Source of the DNA: Acidimicrobiia bacterium
GTDB lineage: Bacteria; Actinomycetota; Acidimicrobiia; Spongiisociales; SHLN01
Assembly (NCBI GenBank): GCA_013043085.1
Contig: JABDOU010000159.1
Location: 1-7,714 of the forward strand
Reading direction: 5' to 3'
DNA: 7,714 nucleotides
Below, piece by piece: positions 1-5,851 of this stretch (its first letter is position 1; every line of letters begins with the position of its first letter). The notes below the pieces were generated by a model. That model ran no database searches. It saw only the letters and a list, made by a program, of their open reading frames with translations, and had not been told where the DNA came from. The position numbers and the translations under genes are program-made.

Positions 1-841
1 CGACCGTGTTCTCCCATAGATCGCTGGCCTGCAGGTAGTCGATCATCCGGCCGACGTTGTCATCGATCGAGGCCACCACTCGCAGGTAATCCTTGATGTA
101 GCGCTGATAGCGCCATGAGATTTCCTCTTCCTCGGTGAGACCTTCAGGTACCGGCGCCTTGAGGTCCTTCTCCTCGAGGTCCATCATTCTCATCCTGGCA
201 GCCGAGGCGGCGCCGGATCGAGTGCTGTAGTCGTCCCAGAACGACGCGGGTTCCGGGATCGTCTCGTCCTCGTACATCGAGACGTGCGCGGCATCTGGCT
301 CCCACGTCCGATGCGGAGCCTTGTGGTGACACATCAGCGCGAACGGTCTCTCACGATCCCGGCCTTCCAGCCAGTCGAGACACAGGTCCGTGATGAGGTC
401 CGTCACATAGCCGGTCAGCCGGTGTTCCCCGTCCGGTCCCAGCATCACGGGATCGTGATAATCGCCCTGATCGGGCAAGACCAGCCAGTCATCAAAGCCG
501 GTCGGATCGTGGTTGGGGCCGTGTCCCAGATGCCACTTGCCGAATATGGCCGTCTGGTAGCCGGCTTGCTGCATGAGTTTCGGATAGGTCTGGAGGCGGT
601 TGTCCATCGGGGTGTCGAGCGTGGTGACACCGTTCACGTGGTTGTAGGTGCCGGTCAGGATGGCAGCGCGGCTGGGCGTGCAAATCGAATTGGTGCAGAA
701 CACCGAATCAAAGCGCATGCCGGCAGATGCGATCCTATGCAGGTTGGGAGTCCGGTTGATCTGGCTGCCGTATGCCGAGATGGCATGGCTGGCATGATCG
801 TCGGCCATGATGAAGAGCAGGTTGGGACGCGTGTCCGACAT
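1..841 (-). CDS. Formylglycine-dependent sulfatase, N-terminal part (C-terminus beyond left edge)
   Basis: I translated this frame from the ATG at 841 leftward; it stays open for 280 codons to the window edge, so the C-terminal part and stop are missing. It is a type I sulfatase, which hydrolyses sulfate esters using a formylglycine made from cysteine. The signature C-T-P-S-R at residues 54-58, followed by A-A-I-L-T-G, places the modifiable Cys at 54. Asp14 and Asp15 in I-M-A-D-D-H are the usual calcium ligands. G-K-W-H-L-G (101-106) and H-H-K-A-P-H (172-177) are further active-site blocks. The wording of these blocks, including the S-I-D-D-N-V-G-R stretch near 259-266, resembles carbohydrate sulfatases of the S1_11 (N-acetylglucosamine-6-O-sulfatase-like) type; this subfamily call is from memory. 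There is no signal peptide at this start, so the enzyme appears cytoplasmic unless the true start is elsewhere. No formylglycine-generating enzyme is in the window. It diverges from ghrA. Confidence 0.93.
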   Translation of the reverse strand, partial: MSDTRPNLLFIMADDHASHAISAYGSQINRTPNLHRIASAGMRFDSVFCTNSICTPSRAAILTGTYNHVNGVTTLDTPMDNRLQTYPKLMQQAGYQTAIFGKWHLGHGPNHDPTGFDDWLVLPDQGDYHDPVMLGPDGEHRLTGYVTDLITDLCLDWLEGRDRERPFALMCHHKAPHRTWEPDAAHVSMYEDETIPEPASFWDDYSTRSGAASAARMRMMDLEEKDLKAPVPEGLTEEEEISWRYQRYIKDYLRVVASIDDNVGRMIDYLQASDLWENTV

Positions 842-847
842 GGCGCC

Positions 848-853
848 AACCTA
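848..853 (-). promoter_or_regulatory. Putative -10 element of the sulfatase gene (leaderless)
   Basis: On the minus strand the hexamer TAGGTT is followed by six bases (GGCGCC) and then the sulfatase ATG. This puts the expected transcription start on the first base of the start codon. No Shine-Dalgarno sequence is present and no convincing -35 is visible. Confidence 0.45.
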
Positions 854-859
854 CCCGCG

Positions 860-865
860 TAGAGT
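860..865 (+). promoter_or_regulatory. Putative -10 element of ghrA (leaderless)
   Basis: TAGAGT lies seven bases before the ATG at 873, so a transcript would start at or next to the start codon. There is no purine-rich ribosome-binding site. CCGACA at 835-840 is a poor, long-spaced -35 candidate inside the start of the sulfatase gene. The two divergent -10 boxes lie only six bases apart (854-859), so the two polymerases would compete for one site. Confidence 0.42.
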
Positions 866-872
866 GCCCGCC

Positions 873-1826
873 ATGATCTTGTTACTCACGTCAGACCCGA
901 GGGACGATCCGGATGCGGCCGATGCCGGCACCGCCGATTGGCTCGCTCATCTGGAAAGGGCGATGCCGGAGGAGACGATCCACACGGTGTGGACCCACTA
1001 TGACCCGGCGGATATCGACATCGCGGTGATCGTCCAACCCCCGCCCGGGTCGTTGGCACACCTTCCCAATCTGGTCTGGATTCATTCGCTCTGGGCCGGG
1101 GTCGAGACCATTCTCGCCGACGAGACCATTCCACCTGATATCCCAATCGTCAGACTGCAGGATCCTCACATGGCCGACACCATCGCCGAAGCCGCGGCCA
1201 TGCACGTTCTCGCTCTCCACCGCAAGATGCCGGGGTACAGGGCTCTTCAGGACCAGCACATCTGGAGAGACCTCGGATATACGGAAACGTCGGAAACACG
1301 GATCGGCATTCTGGGGCTGGGCCTGATGGGTAGCGCAGCCGCCAGGGTTCTCGCGATGCTGGGATTCCAGGCGATGGGCTGGTCGCGTAACGCCAAGGCC
1401 ATCGAAAACGTCGAATCATTCACGGGTGATGGGGGGTTGGCCGACATGGTGAGCAAGAGCGACATCCTGGTCAACCTGTTGCCCCTCACCCCTCAAACGC
1501 GAGGAATACTGAACAGGGAGCTATTTGCGATGTTGCCACCGAAGGCCAACGTCGTGAATCTGGGACGCGGTCCCCACCTCGACGACGATGATTTGCTGGA
1601 GGCACTCGACAGCGGCCGCGTCGGCCACGCAGCGCTCGATGTGTTTCAGGAGGAGCCGCTTCCCGGTGACCATCCGTTTTGGGATCATCCATCGATCACG
1701 ATTACCCCCCATGTCGCGGCTCCCACCGGACGGCTGACCGGGTCCCGCATTGTGGCGGCCAATGTGCGAAGGTACCGTGCGGACGGCAACATTCCAGAAG
1801 CCGTCGACCGCAGGCTGTCCTATTGA
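873..1826 (+). CDS. ghrA: GhrA-type glyoxylate/hydroxypyruvate reductase (D-2-hydroxyacid dehydrogenase)
   Basis: The 317-residue product fits the GhrA branch of D-isomer-specific 2-hydroxyacid dehydrogenases, which reduce glyoxylate or hydroxypyruvate with NAD(P)H in the cytosol. The nucleotide-binding Rossmann loop G-L-G-L-M-G is at 148-153. The W-S-R at 170-172, after the second strand, matches the E. coli GhrA wording and favours NADPH. The catalytic triad is visible as Arg232 (N-L-G-R-G), Glu261 (E-E-P-L-P) and His280 (T-P-H-V-A-A). The C-terminus ending in an aromatic Tyr after V-D-R also matches GhrA, and the length is close to the E. coli enzyme (about 312). Longer in-frame starts at 807, 810 and 840 exist but run back into the divergent sulfatase gene. 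The ATG at 873 begins a typical first beta strand (M-I-L-L-L-T) and sits seven bases after a -10-like box. Substrate specificity cannot be fixed from sequence alone. Confidence 0.93.
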   Translation: MILLLTSDPRDDPDAADAGTADWLAHLERAMPEETIHTVWTHYDPADIDIAVIVQPPPGSLAHLPNLVWIHSLWAGVETILADETIPPDIPIVRLQDPHMADTIAEAAAMHVLALHRKMPGYRALQDQHIWRDLGYTETSETRIGILGLGLMGSAAARVLAMLGFQAMGWSRNAKAIENVESFTGDGGLADMVSKSDILVNLLPLTPQTRGILNRELFAMLPPKANVVNLGRGPHLDDDDLLEALDSGRVGHAALDVFQEEPLPGDHPFWDHPSITITPHVAAPTGRLTGSRIVAANVRRYRADGNIPEAVDRRLSY

Positions 1827-1934
1827 GACTCGTGACGCGTGCGAACGATGATTGGCGATCACCCATGATGAGCAACTTCTCCATTCACACGGCCTGTCTG
1901 AGTTGTGCTCGTACCGCGAGGGGTGAAAGTGCGA

Positions 1935-2021
1935 ATGGATGAGGCGATTTCCGTGCCGACCCCTGCGCTCCTCGCCGGGCAGGTTGTCGGTATCGTGATC
2001 GAGGAGGTGCGCGCCGGATGA
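1935..2021 (+). CDS. Possible 28-residue ORF translationally coupled to the cytochrome c gene
   Basis: I do not recognise this product. It has an ATG at 1935, an SD-like AGGGGTGA at 1919-1926 eight bases upstream, and ends in an ATGA overlap with the cytochrome c start at 2018, a usual arrangement for translational coupling. The peptide starts M-D-E-A-I, has a hydrophobic middle (P-A-L-L-A-G-Q-V-V-G-I-V-I) and ends E-E-V-R-A-G. In-frame GTG codons at 1905, 1923 and 1929 could extend it by up to ten residues. A short frame ending at an ATGA is not rare by chance in GC-rich DNA, so this is a candidate only. It could be a leader peptide for the cytochrome or simply untranslated leader. The rest of the 1827-2017 gap shows nothing I can name. 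Confidence 0.3.
   Translation: MDEAISVPTPALLAGQVVGIVIEEVRAG
2001..2007 (+). promoter_or_regulatory. Shine-Dalgarno site of the cytochrome c gene
   Basis: GAGGAGG lies ten bases upstream of the ATG at 2018 and supports that start. This contrasts with most genes in the window, which lack such a site. It overlaps the last codons of the possible small ORF at 1935-2021. Confidence 0.7.
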
Positions 2022-2407
2022 ACCGTTTGTGCGGAGGTCTCGTCGCGACGATCACGGTCCTGGCCATGGCTGGATGCGGGTCCAGCGGGCTTGTGACGCC
2101 GACGACCGTCTCGGTCGTTTCCGCTGAAGAACTCACGCTCGGAGCTGATGCCTATCGGCAGTTCTGCGCCGATTGCCACGGAGAAGATGTGCGAGGCACG
2201 GACAAGGGGCCCTCGTTCCTATCTCAGGTGTACGAACCAAACCATCACGCCGATGCCGCGTTTCAGCTGGCTGTTCAGCGGGGATCACCGCAGCATCACT
2301 GGAACTTCGGTGACATGCCCCCGGTGGAGGGGATTGCGCCTGACGAGCTAGAAGCCATAGTTACCTATGTTCGCGGGGTACAGGCCGAGCTCGGCTTCAT
2401 CGATTGA
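2018..2407 (+). CDS. Monohaem class I cytochrome c, predicted lipoprotein
   Basis: The 129-residue product carries a signal peptide with a lipobox, L-A-M-A-G-C, so Cys20 would be lipidated and the protein anchored on the outer face of the cytoplasmic membrane. The single haem-binding motif C-A-D-C-H occupies residues 50-54. Met100 in G-D-M-P-P-V is the likely second axial ligand, giving a small His/Met class I fold related to the cytochrome c6/cbb3-subunit type. The C-terminal helix (D-E-L-E-A-I-V-T-Y-V-R) has the usual pattern of the last helix of this fold. A Ser/Thr/Val linker (residues 22-35) separates anchor and haem domain. Its likely job is electron shuttling at the membrane; the partner is not in the window. 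The start is supported by the GAGGAGG site. An inverted repeat overlaps the stop codon. Confidence 0.93.
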   Translation: MNRLCGGLVATITVLAMAGCGSSGLVTPTTVSVVSAEELTLGADAYRQFCADCHGEDVRGTDKGPSFLSQVYEPNHHADAAFQLAVQRGSPQHHWNFGDMPPVEGIAPDELEAIVTYVRGVQAELGFID

Positions 2408-2420
2408 TCGACTCAATCGA
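2400..2420 (+). repeat. 8-bp inverted repeat over the cytochrome c stop codon
   Basis: TCGATTGA and TCAATCGA form an eight-base-pair stem with a five-base loop (TCGAC), with the TGA stop codon in the left arm. The stem is AT-balanced and no T-run follows, so it is at best a weak terminator or an mRNA 3' end stabiliser. It may also be chance. Confidence 0.35.
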
Positions 2421-2450
2421 CAGCGCACAGCTGATCCTGGAGGTGGCAGA

Positions 2451-2546
2451 ATGGGTGTCTGTGAAACCCACCACTACACGGCTCTTGGAGAAAGGCACCA
2501 ACCGGTTGCGTGTACGCAGCCTGAGCGGCCTAATCTGATGGTGTGA
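2451..2546 (+). CDS. Possible 31-residue Cys/His-containing ORF upstream of the DUF454 gene
   Basis: I do not recognise this product. An ATG at 2451 follows a very good Shine-Dalgarno sequence, GGAGGTG at 2439-2445, and the frame ends with a GTGA overlap onto the DUF454 start at 2543. The peptide has Cys4, His7, His8, His16 and Cys21, which could bind metal but may equally be chance. Two readings compete. In one, this is a real small gene translationally coupled to DUF454. In the other, the stretch is untranslated and DUF454 is expressed from its own leaderless promoter at 2531-2536, which lies inside this frame. A protein alignment of relatives would separate them. Confidence 0.3.
   Translation: MGVCETHHYTALGERHQPVACTQPERPNLMV
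2531..2536 (+). promoter_or_regulatory. Putative -10 element of the DUF454 gene (leaderless)
   Basis: TAATCT stands six bases upstream of the GTG at 2543, placing transcription start on the start codon. TTGCGT at 2506-2511 is a possible -35 with a long 19-base spacer. No Shine-Dalgarno sequence lies directly before the GTG. Confidence 0.45.
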
Positions 2547-2944
2547 ATGCGGTAATCACGCGAAGCCCCCTGTTGCGGGGCGCCTACTTCTTTCTGGGCC
2601 TTGTCAGTCTTGCCTTGTTGTTCATCTCTGCACTCCCGGGCATTCCGACCGCCGACATGGCGTTTCTCGCTGCGTTCTTTTTCGCCAAATCTTCGGATCG
2701 GCTGCACACATGGATCGTGACCCACCCCCGGTTCGGGCCGATGATCGAGAACTTTGACCCCCGGACCGGTTACACGCGCAGGGCGAAAATCACCGGAATC
2801 ACGATGGTCGCGCTCTCCTTCACGTTGAGCATCGCGTTGATCAACATCATGTGGCTGAGGGTGATCATGGTTCTACTCGCCGTGAGCATCTGCGCGTACA
2901 TCTGGACCCGCCACGAGCAGGACCGCGAACCGGCTCCTGTCTGA
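2543..2944 (+). CDS. DUF454 (YbaN-like) small inner-membrane protein
   Basis: The 133-residue product matches the DUF454/YbaN family of small membrane proteins with no firmly established function. The recognisable core runs from about residue 31 to 71: L-P-G-I-P-T-A-D-M-A-F, then F-F-F-A-K-S-S-D-R-L-H-T-W, then H-P-R-F-G-P-M-I. This corresponds to the L-P-x-L-P-T-T-P-F ... F-A-R-S-S-P-R-x-H-x-W ... F-G pattern of E. coli YbaN. Hydrophobic segments lie at about 14-33, 37-48, 84-104 and 105-121, with a charged tail. The start is a GTG, chosen because it precedes the first membrane segment and sits six bases after a -10-like TAATCT. The next in-frame Met (residue 39) would cut into the core motif. 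DUF3159 follows after 19 bases, so the two are probably co-transcribed. Confidence 0.88.
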   Translation: MNAVITRSPLLRGAYFFLGLVSLALLFISALPGIPTADMAFLAAFFFAKSSDRLHTWIVTHPRFGPMIENFDPRTGYTRRAKITGITMVALSFTLSIALINIMWLRVIMVLLAVSICAYIWTRHEQDREPAPV

Positions 2945-2963
2945 TAGGCACTAGGTCCCGGCC

Positions 2964-3626
2964 TTGTTAGAGGAAATTCGCAGCGAACTGCTCGATCTTT
3001 CGCGGAAGCAACTGATTGACTCCGTCCTGGCGCCCGTTGCCTTCGTCACCGGAAATGCATTTGGGGGAGTGGCTGCCGGGGCGATCGCAGCGGCAGCGGT
3101 GCTCGTCGTCACCATCGGGTACCGCTTGGCACGGCGACAGACTCTGCGTTATGCCTTTGGGGGCACAGTCGGGAGTGCAATTGCGATTGCGTGGGCACTT
3201 AGATCCGGGGAGGCGACGGATTACTTTCTTCCGGCCATCGTCGGAGCCGGCGCGACATCGGCTTTGTTCTTTGTGAGCGTGCTTGTGCGCCGACCAGCGC
3301 TTGGTTTCGTCTCGTCTGCCATCCGCGGGTGGCCGATCGGTTGGTTCTGGCACCCGAGCGTGCGACCCGCCTACACCGAGACCACGCTGGCGTGGGCTGT
3401 ATTCCTCGGAGGCCGAGCATGGTTCCAGTACGGGTTTGTTGAAAAAGGAGAGATTGCCGCGCTGACCATCGTCAAGCTTGGAACCGGATGGCCGGCAACC
3501 ATTGCGATGTTGATCGGCGTGTATGTGTACGGGAGGTGGCGTCTCGAGCAGCTCGAAGGCCCGTCAACCGAGGAGTTCAGCGCAGGTTCTCCACCACCCT
3601 GGCAGGGACAGGATCACGGTTTTTAG
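2964..3626 (+). CDS. DUF3159 family multi-pass membrane protein
   Basis: The 220-residue product resembles DUF3159, an actinobacterial membrane family of unknown function. I recognise the order of blocks: a short amphipathic N-terminus leading to D-S-V-L-A-P-V-A-F-V (19-28), then R-R-Q-T-L-R-Y-A-F-G-G (57-67), A-T-D-Y-F-L-P (84-90), V-S-V-L-V-R-R-P (104-111), R-P-A-Y-T-E-T-T-L-A-W (134-144) and V-K-L-G-T-G-W-P (170-177). Hydrophobic segments fall at roughly 23-52, 63-79, 88-108, 141-157 and 165-189. The tail after 195 is hydrophilic and Pro/Gly-rich. The start is a TTG at 2964; no ATG or GTG gives a full N-terminus. TAGGTC lies six bases before it and matches the leaderless -10 pattern except at the last base. 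It is 19 bases downstream of DUF454 and converges on the acyltransferase gene. Confidence 0.85.
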   Translation: MLEEIRSELLDLSRKQLIDSVLAPVAFVTGNAFGGVAAGAIAAAAVLVVTIGYRLARRQTLRYAFGGTVGSAIAIAWALRSGEATDYFLPAIVGAGATSALFFVSVLVRRPALGFVSSAIRGWPIGWFWHPSVRPAYTETTLAWAVFLGGRAWFQYGFVEKGEIAALTIVKLGTGWPATIAMLIGVYVYGRWRLEQLEGPSTEEFSAGSPPPWQGQDHGF

Positions 3627-3675
3627 ATCAACCCTTTTCGATCAACCCTTTTCAGACAACCTTCGATCAACCCTT
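3626..3675. repeat. Tandem repeat, 14-bp unit, filling a convergent intergenic gap
   Basis: Two exact copies of GATCAACCCTTTTC (3626-3639 and 3640-3653) are followed by a shortened, diverged unit AGACAACCTTC (3654-3664) and a partial copy GATCAACCCTT (3665-3675). The first base is the last base of the DUF3159 stop codon. The final copy contains the stop codon of the minus-strand acyltransferase (3667-3669) and its last codons. The array probably arose by slippage copying the acyltransferase 3' end. It contains no stable hairpin. Confidence 0.85.
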
Positions 3676-4293
3676 GTGGTGTTCGTCCATCCATTCGATC
3701 CAGGCTTCGGTCATCTCACTTCGATCGGCAAAGCGGTGCGGTAGAAGCGGCTCACCGACCGTGACGGTTATGGGACGGCGACGGAGTTTCTTATCGTCGC
3801 CCATTGCTTCGAACGACCCGGCAATCGATACGGGCACGAGGGGGGTACCGGTTCGGATGGCGAGCCACGCCGCCCCTTGTTTGGCAGGCGCCTCGCGCCA
3901 CTCGAGGGCACGGCGGCCTTCGGGAAAGACCCCTACCGTTCCACCGGATTCCAGGTGCGCCAGCGCCGTGCGAAGGGGGCGTAGTGGGATCCGGCCGAGG
4001 TCGAGGGGGATGATCCCCATCCAATTGATCAGGTCGTCGAAACGAGGGTGCTGACCAAGCACGATTTCGGACGTCAGGTAGCGAAGCGGCCTGCCGATGG
4101 CAATGGCGACGAATACCGGATCGACGAACGATAGATGGTTGGGGGTCACCACGGCCGGACCGCGGGGGAGCTCGGTTCCCTTGCGCGTGTACGGCCAAAG
4201 GTAGGGCATGAGCGGCTCAACGATTCGCTGCGCCCCCCGCCATATCGGGGTGGCGAGCCTGGGAAAGCCGGCGCCGTGTCTCGGGTCAATCAC
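3667..4293 (-). CDS. PlsC-type 1-acylglycerol-3-phosphate acyltransferase
   Basis: The 208-residue product belongs to the PlsC/LPLAT family, which transfers an acyl chain onto lysophosphatidic acid or a related acceptor at the cytoplasmic membrane face during phospholipid synthesis. The catalytic H-x4-D motif is N-H-L-S-F-V-D-P, with His53 and Asp58. The acceptor-binding motif F-P-E-G-R-R is at 123-128. G-T-P-L-V-P-V-S-I (149-157) is the fourth conserved block. G-I-I-P-L-D (93-98) fits the second block, where a following Arg is usual; here Arg101 and Arg105 are nearby. The length suits a compact actinobacterial PlsC-like enzyme. The start is a GTG at 4293, six bases after a minus-strand TAGGCT; no Shine-Dalgarno is present. 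It diverges from malQ. Acceptor specificity (lysophosphatidate or another lysolipid) cannot be read from sequence. Confidence 0.92.
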   Translation of the reverse strand: MIDPRHGAGFPRLATPIWRGAQRIVEPLMPYLWPYTRKGTELPRGPAVVTPNHLSFVDPVFVAIAIGRPLRYLTSEIVLGQHPRFDDLINWMGIIPLDLGRIPLRPLRTALAHLESGGTVGVFPEGRRALEWREAPAKQGAAWLAIRTGTPLVPVSIAGSFEAMGDDKKLRRRPITVTVGEPLLPHRFADRSEMTEAWIEWMDEHHKG

Positions 4294-4299
4294 CGGCCC

Positions 4300-4305
4300 A
4301 GCCTA
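4300..4305 (-). promoter_or_regulatory. Putative -10 element of the acyltransferase gene (leaderless)
   Basis: Read on the minus strand, TAGGCT is followed by six bases (GGGCCG) and the GTG start. No Shine-Dalgarno sequence or clear -35 is present. It is separated by only two bases from the plus-strand box of malQ. Confidence 0.45.
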
Positions 4306-4307
4306 TC

Positions 4308-4313
4308 TAGCCT
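4308..4313 (+). promoter_or_regulatory. Putative -10 element of malQ (leaderless)
   Basis: TAGCCT is followed by eight bases and then the ATG at 4322. The back-to-back boxes create a direct repeat of AGCCT (4300-4304 and 4309-4313). The only intergenic space between the two divergent genes is 28 bases, so any regulator here must act on both or bind inside coding sequence. Confidence 0.38.
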
Positions 4314-4321
4314 CACATCCC

Positions 4322-5851
4322 ATGACATCGATGCATGCCCGACACGCCGGAGTTGTTCTTCATCCGACGAGCCTGCCAGGGCGCTTCGGTATCGGCGATA
4401 TCGGACCCCAGGCGCGTGCCTGGATAGATACGCTGGCCGACGCCGGCTGCGACATCTGGCAGGTGTTGCCGCTCGGTCCTACTGGCTATGGCGACAGTCC
4501 GTATCAGACCTTCTCGAGTTTCGCGGGCAATCCGTACCTCATCAGTCCGGACGACCTGGCTCGTGATGGTCTGCTTCACGATGTTCCGAAACGTCGTGTG
4601 CCCGGCGGGCGGGTGGACTACGGGTCGGTCATCAAATGGAAGCTGTTCTTGCTCGACCATGCATGGCATCAGTTCCAATCTCGCAGATCCAACTCTCGCA
4701 TGGTCAAGGACTTTGAGCGTTTTAGAACGTCAGAGGCTCGGTGGCTCGACGACTATGCCATGTTCCAGGCCATCAAGGAGGAACAGGATCTAAGGCCCTG
4801 GCCCGATTGGCCGCCGGCACTTCGGCGGCGGGATTCGGATGCGCTCAAGTTGTTCAGCAGCACGCATTCCGAGTCCATCGATCGCATCAAGTTCTCCCAG
4901 TTTCTCTTCTTCAAACAGTGGGGCGAACTCAGGCAGCACGCCCACGATCGAGGTGTTCGGATTCTTGGTGATGTGCCGATCTTCGCAGCTCACGATTCGG
5001 CAGATGTTTGGGCAAACGCCGGGCTCTTCCGGCTCAAGGCCAACGGTCAGCCACTCGTCGTCGCCGGGGTGCCGCCTGACTATTACGCGTCCACCGGCCA
5101 ACTGTGGGGCAATCCGCTCTACCGGTGGCGAGCCCATCGCCAGTCCGGATTTGCGTGGTGGGTCGACCGGGTAGAAAGCACGCTGCGGCTCGTCGATTTG
5201 ATTCGTCTGGACCATTTCAGAGGATTCCACAACTTCTGGGAGATTCCGGCCGCGGCTCCAGATGCCAGAAGGGGGAAATGGGTGAAGGCTCCGGGACGTG
5301 CGTTGTTTGAGACGATCCAAAAACGGCTCGGACATTCTCCGTTTGTTGCCGAGGATCTGGGCGGAGACATGCCTCCCGCGGTCGCGGAATTGCGTGAAGA
5401 GCTCGGACTCCCCGGGATGGTCGTCCTTCAGTTCGGCTTCGGAACCGGGCCGGAGCATGAATTCCTTCCTCACAACTACGAATCCCCGATGCGGGCGGTG
5501 TACACGTCCACACATGACAACGACACTGCCGAGGGTTATTGGGATGGAATCCGGCCCAAGGAGCGCAGGTTTGCGGCCTCCTATCTCGAAGGTCTCGGAG
5601 AAACCTTTTCCGAACAGCTCATTCGATTGGCGTGGTCTTCAAATGCGAGGTTTGCGATGACCACTGCTCAGGACATCCTGGGTCTCGGGACCGATGCGAA
5701 GATGAATGTGCCGGGGACAACCGGAGGGAATTGGCAATGGCGGATGACCCGGCCGATGAGCGCCGCTCGAATGGCCAGAATGCGACGATTGAATGCCCTC
5801 TATGCGAGAGGTATAGGTGCGCCCGAGGCCTCTCGTCCAAGCTGGACCTAG
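4322..5851 (+). CDS. malQ: 4-alpha-glucanotransferase (amylomaltase, GH77)
   Basis: The 509-residue product is a GH77 amylomaltase, which moves 1,4-alpha-glucan segments between maltodextrins in the cytosol during maltose/glycogen metabolism. It is the compact form (about 500 residues, as in Thermus or plant D-enzyme) and lacks the N-terminal extension of the roughly 700-residue E. coli type. Conserved blocks in order are P-T-S-L-P-G-R-F-G-I-G-D (15-26), W-Q-V-L-P-L-G-P-T-G-Y-G-D-S-P-Y (46-61), G-D-V-P-I-F (216-221), G-V-P-P-D-Y-Y (249-255) and G-Q-L-W-G-N-P-L-Y (259-267). The catalytic residues are Asp297 as nucleophile (I-R-L-D-H-F-R-G), Glu344 as acid/base (A-E-D-L-G) and Asp399 in T-H-D-N-D. 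The C-terminal N-V-P-G-T-T-G-G-N-W (462-471) is also typical. The frame is open back to 4208, but that start lies inside the divergent acyltransferase gene; 4322 or 4331 is more likely. No other glycogen gene is in the window. Confidence 0.96.
   Translation: MTSMHARHAGVVLHPTSLPGRFGIGDIGPQARAWIDTLADAGCDIWQVLPLGPTGYGDSPYQTFSSFAGNPYLISPDDLARDGLLHDVPKRRVPGGRVDYGSVIKWKLFLLDHAWHQFQSRRSNSRMVKDFERFRTSEARWLDDYAMFQAIKEEQDLRPWPDWPPALRRRDSDALKLFSSTHSESIDRIKFSQFLFFKQWGELRQHAHDRGVRILGDVPIFAAHDSADVWANAGLFRLKANGQPLVVAGVPPDYYASTGQLWGNPLYRWRAHRQSGFAWWVDRVESTLRLVDLIRLDHFRGFHNFWEIPAAAPDARRGKWVKAPGRALFETIQKRLGHSPFVAEDLGGDMPPAVAELREELGLPGMVVLQFGFGTGPEHEFLPHNYESPMRAVYTSTHDNDTAEGYWDGIRPKERRFAASYLEGLGETFSEQLIRLAWSSNARFAMTTAQDILGLGTDAKMNVPGTTGGNWQWRMTRPMSAARMARMRRLNALYARGIGAPEASRPSWT

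Noticed and set aside
284..862. 192-codon open frame on the plus strand opposite the sulfatase gene
   Set aside because: It lies antisense to a frame with complete sulfatase motifs, and its translation shows no recognisable domain. Long antisense frames are common in GC-rich genes.
807..872. Longer N-terminus of the GhrA-like protein starting at 807, 810 or 840
   Set aside because: These starts lie in or at the first codons of the divergent sulfatase gene. The extra residues do not match the family, whose first strand begins at the ATG at 873.
1865..1942. 25-codon frame with a C-x-x-C pair after ghrA
   Set aside because: There is no ribosome-binding site or -10 box at a useful distance, and nothing beyond its being open supports it.
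2452..2470. Small stem TGGGT/ACCCA in the 2408-2542 gap as a terminator or riboswitch piece
   Set aside because: It has only five base pairs with an eight-base loop, no T-run and no wider conserved fold that I can recognise.
3626..3675. Possible CRISPR array
   Set aside because: The units are 11-14 bases and directly contiguous, with no spacers and no cas genes nearby, so it is a simple tandem repeat.
3488..4054. 188-codon plus-strand frame overlapping DUF3159 and opposite the acyltransferase
   Set aside because: The translation is Arg/Ser-rich with no domain pattern, while the overlapped genes have clear family motifs.
4208..4321. 38-residue N-terminal extension of MalQ
   Set aside because: It would overlap the start of the divergent acyltransferase gene, and the GH77 fold begins shortly after residue 8 of the shorter form.
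4790..5515. 241-codon minus-strand frame opposite malQ
   Set aside because: It is fully contained in the malQ coding region, which has all GH77 catalytic blocks. The composition is that of an antisense shadow.
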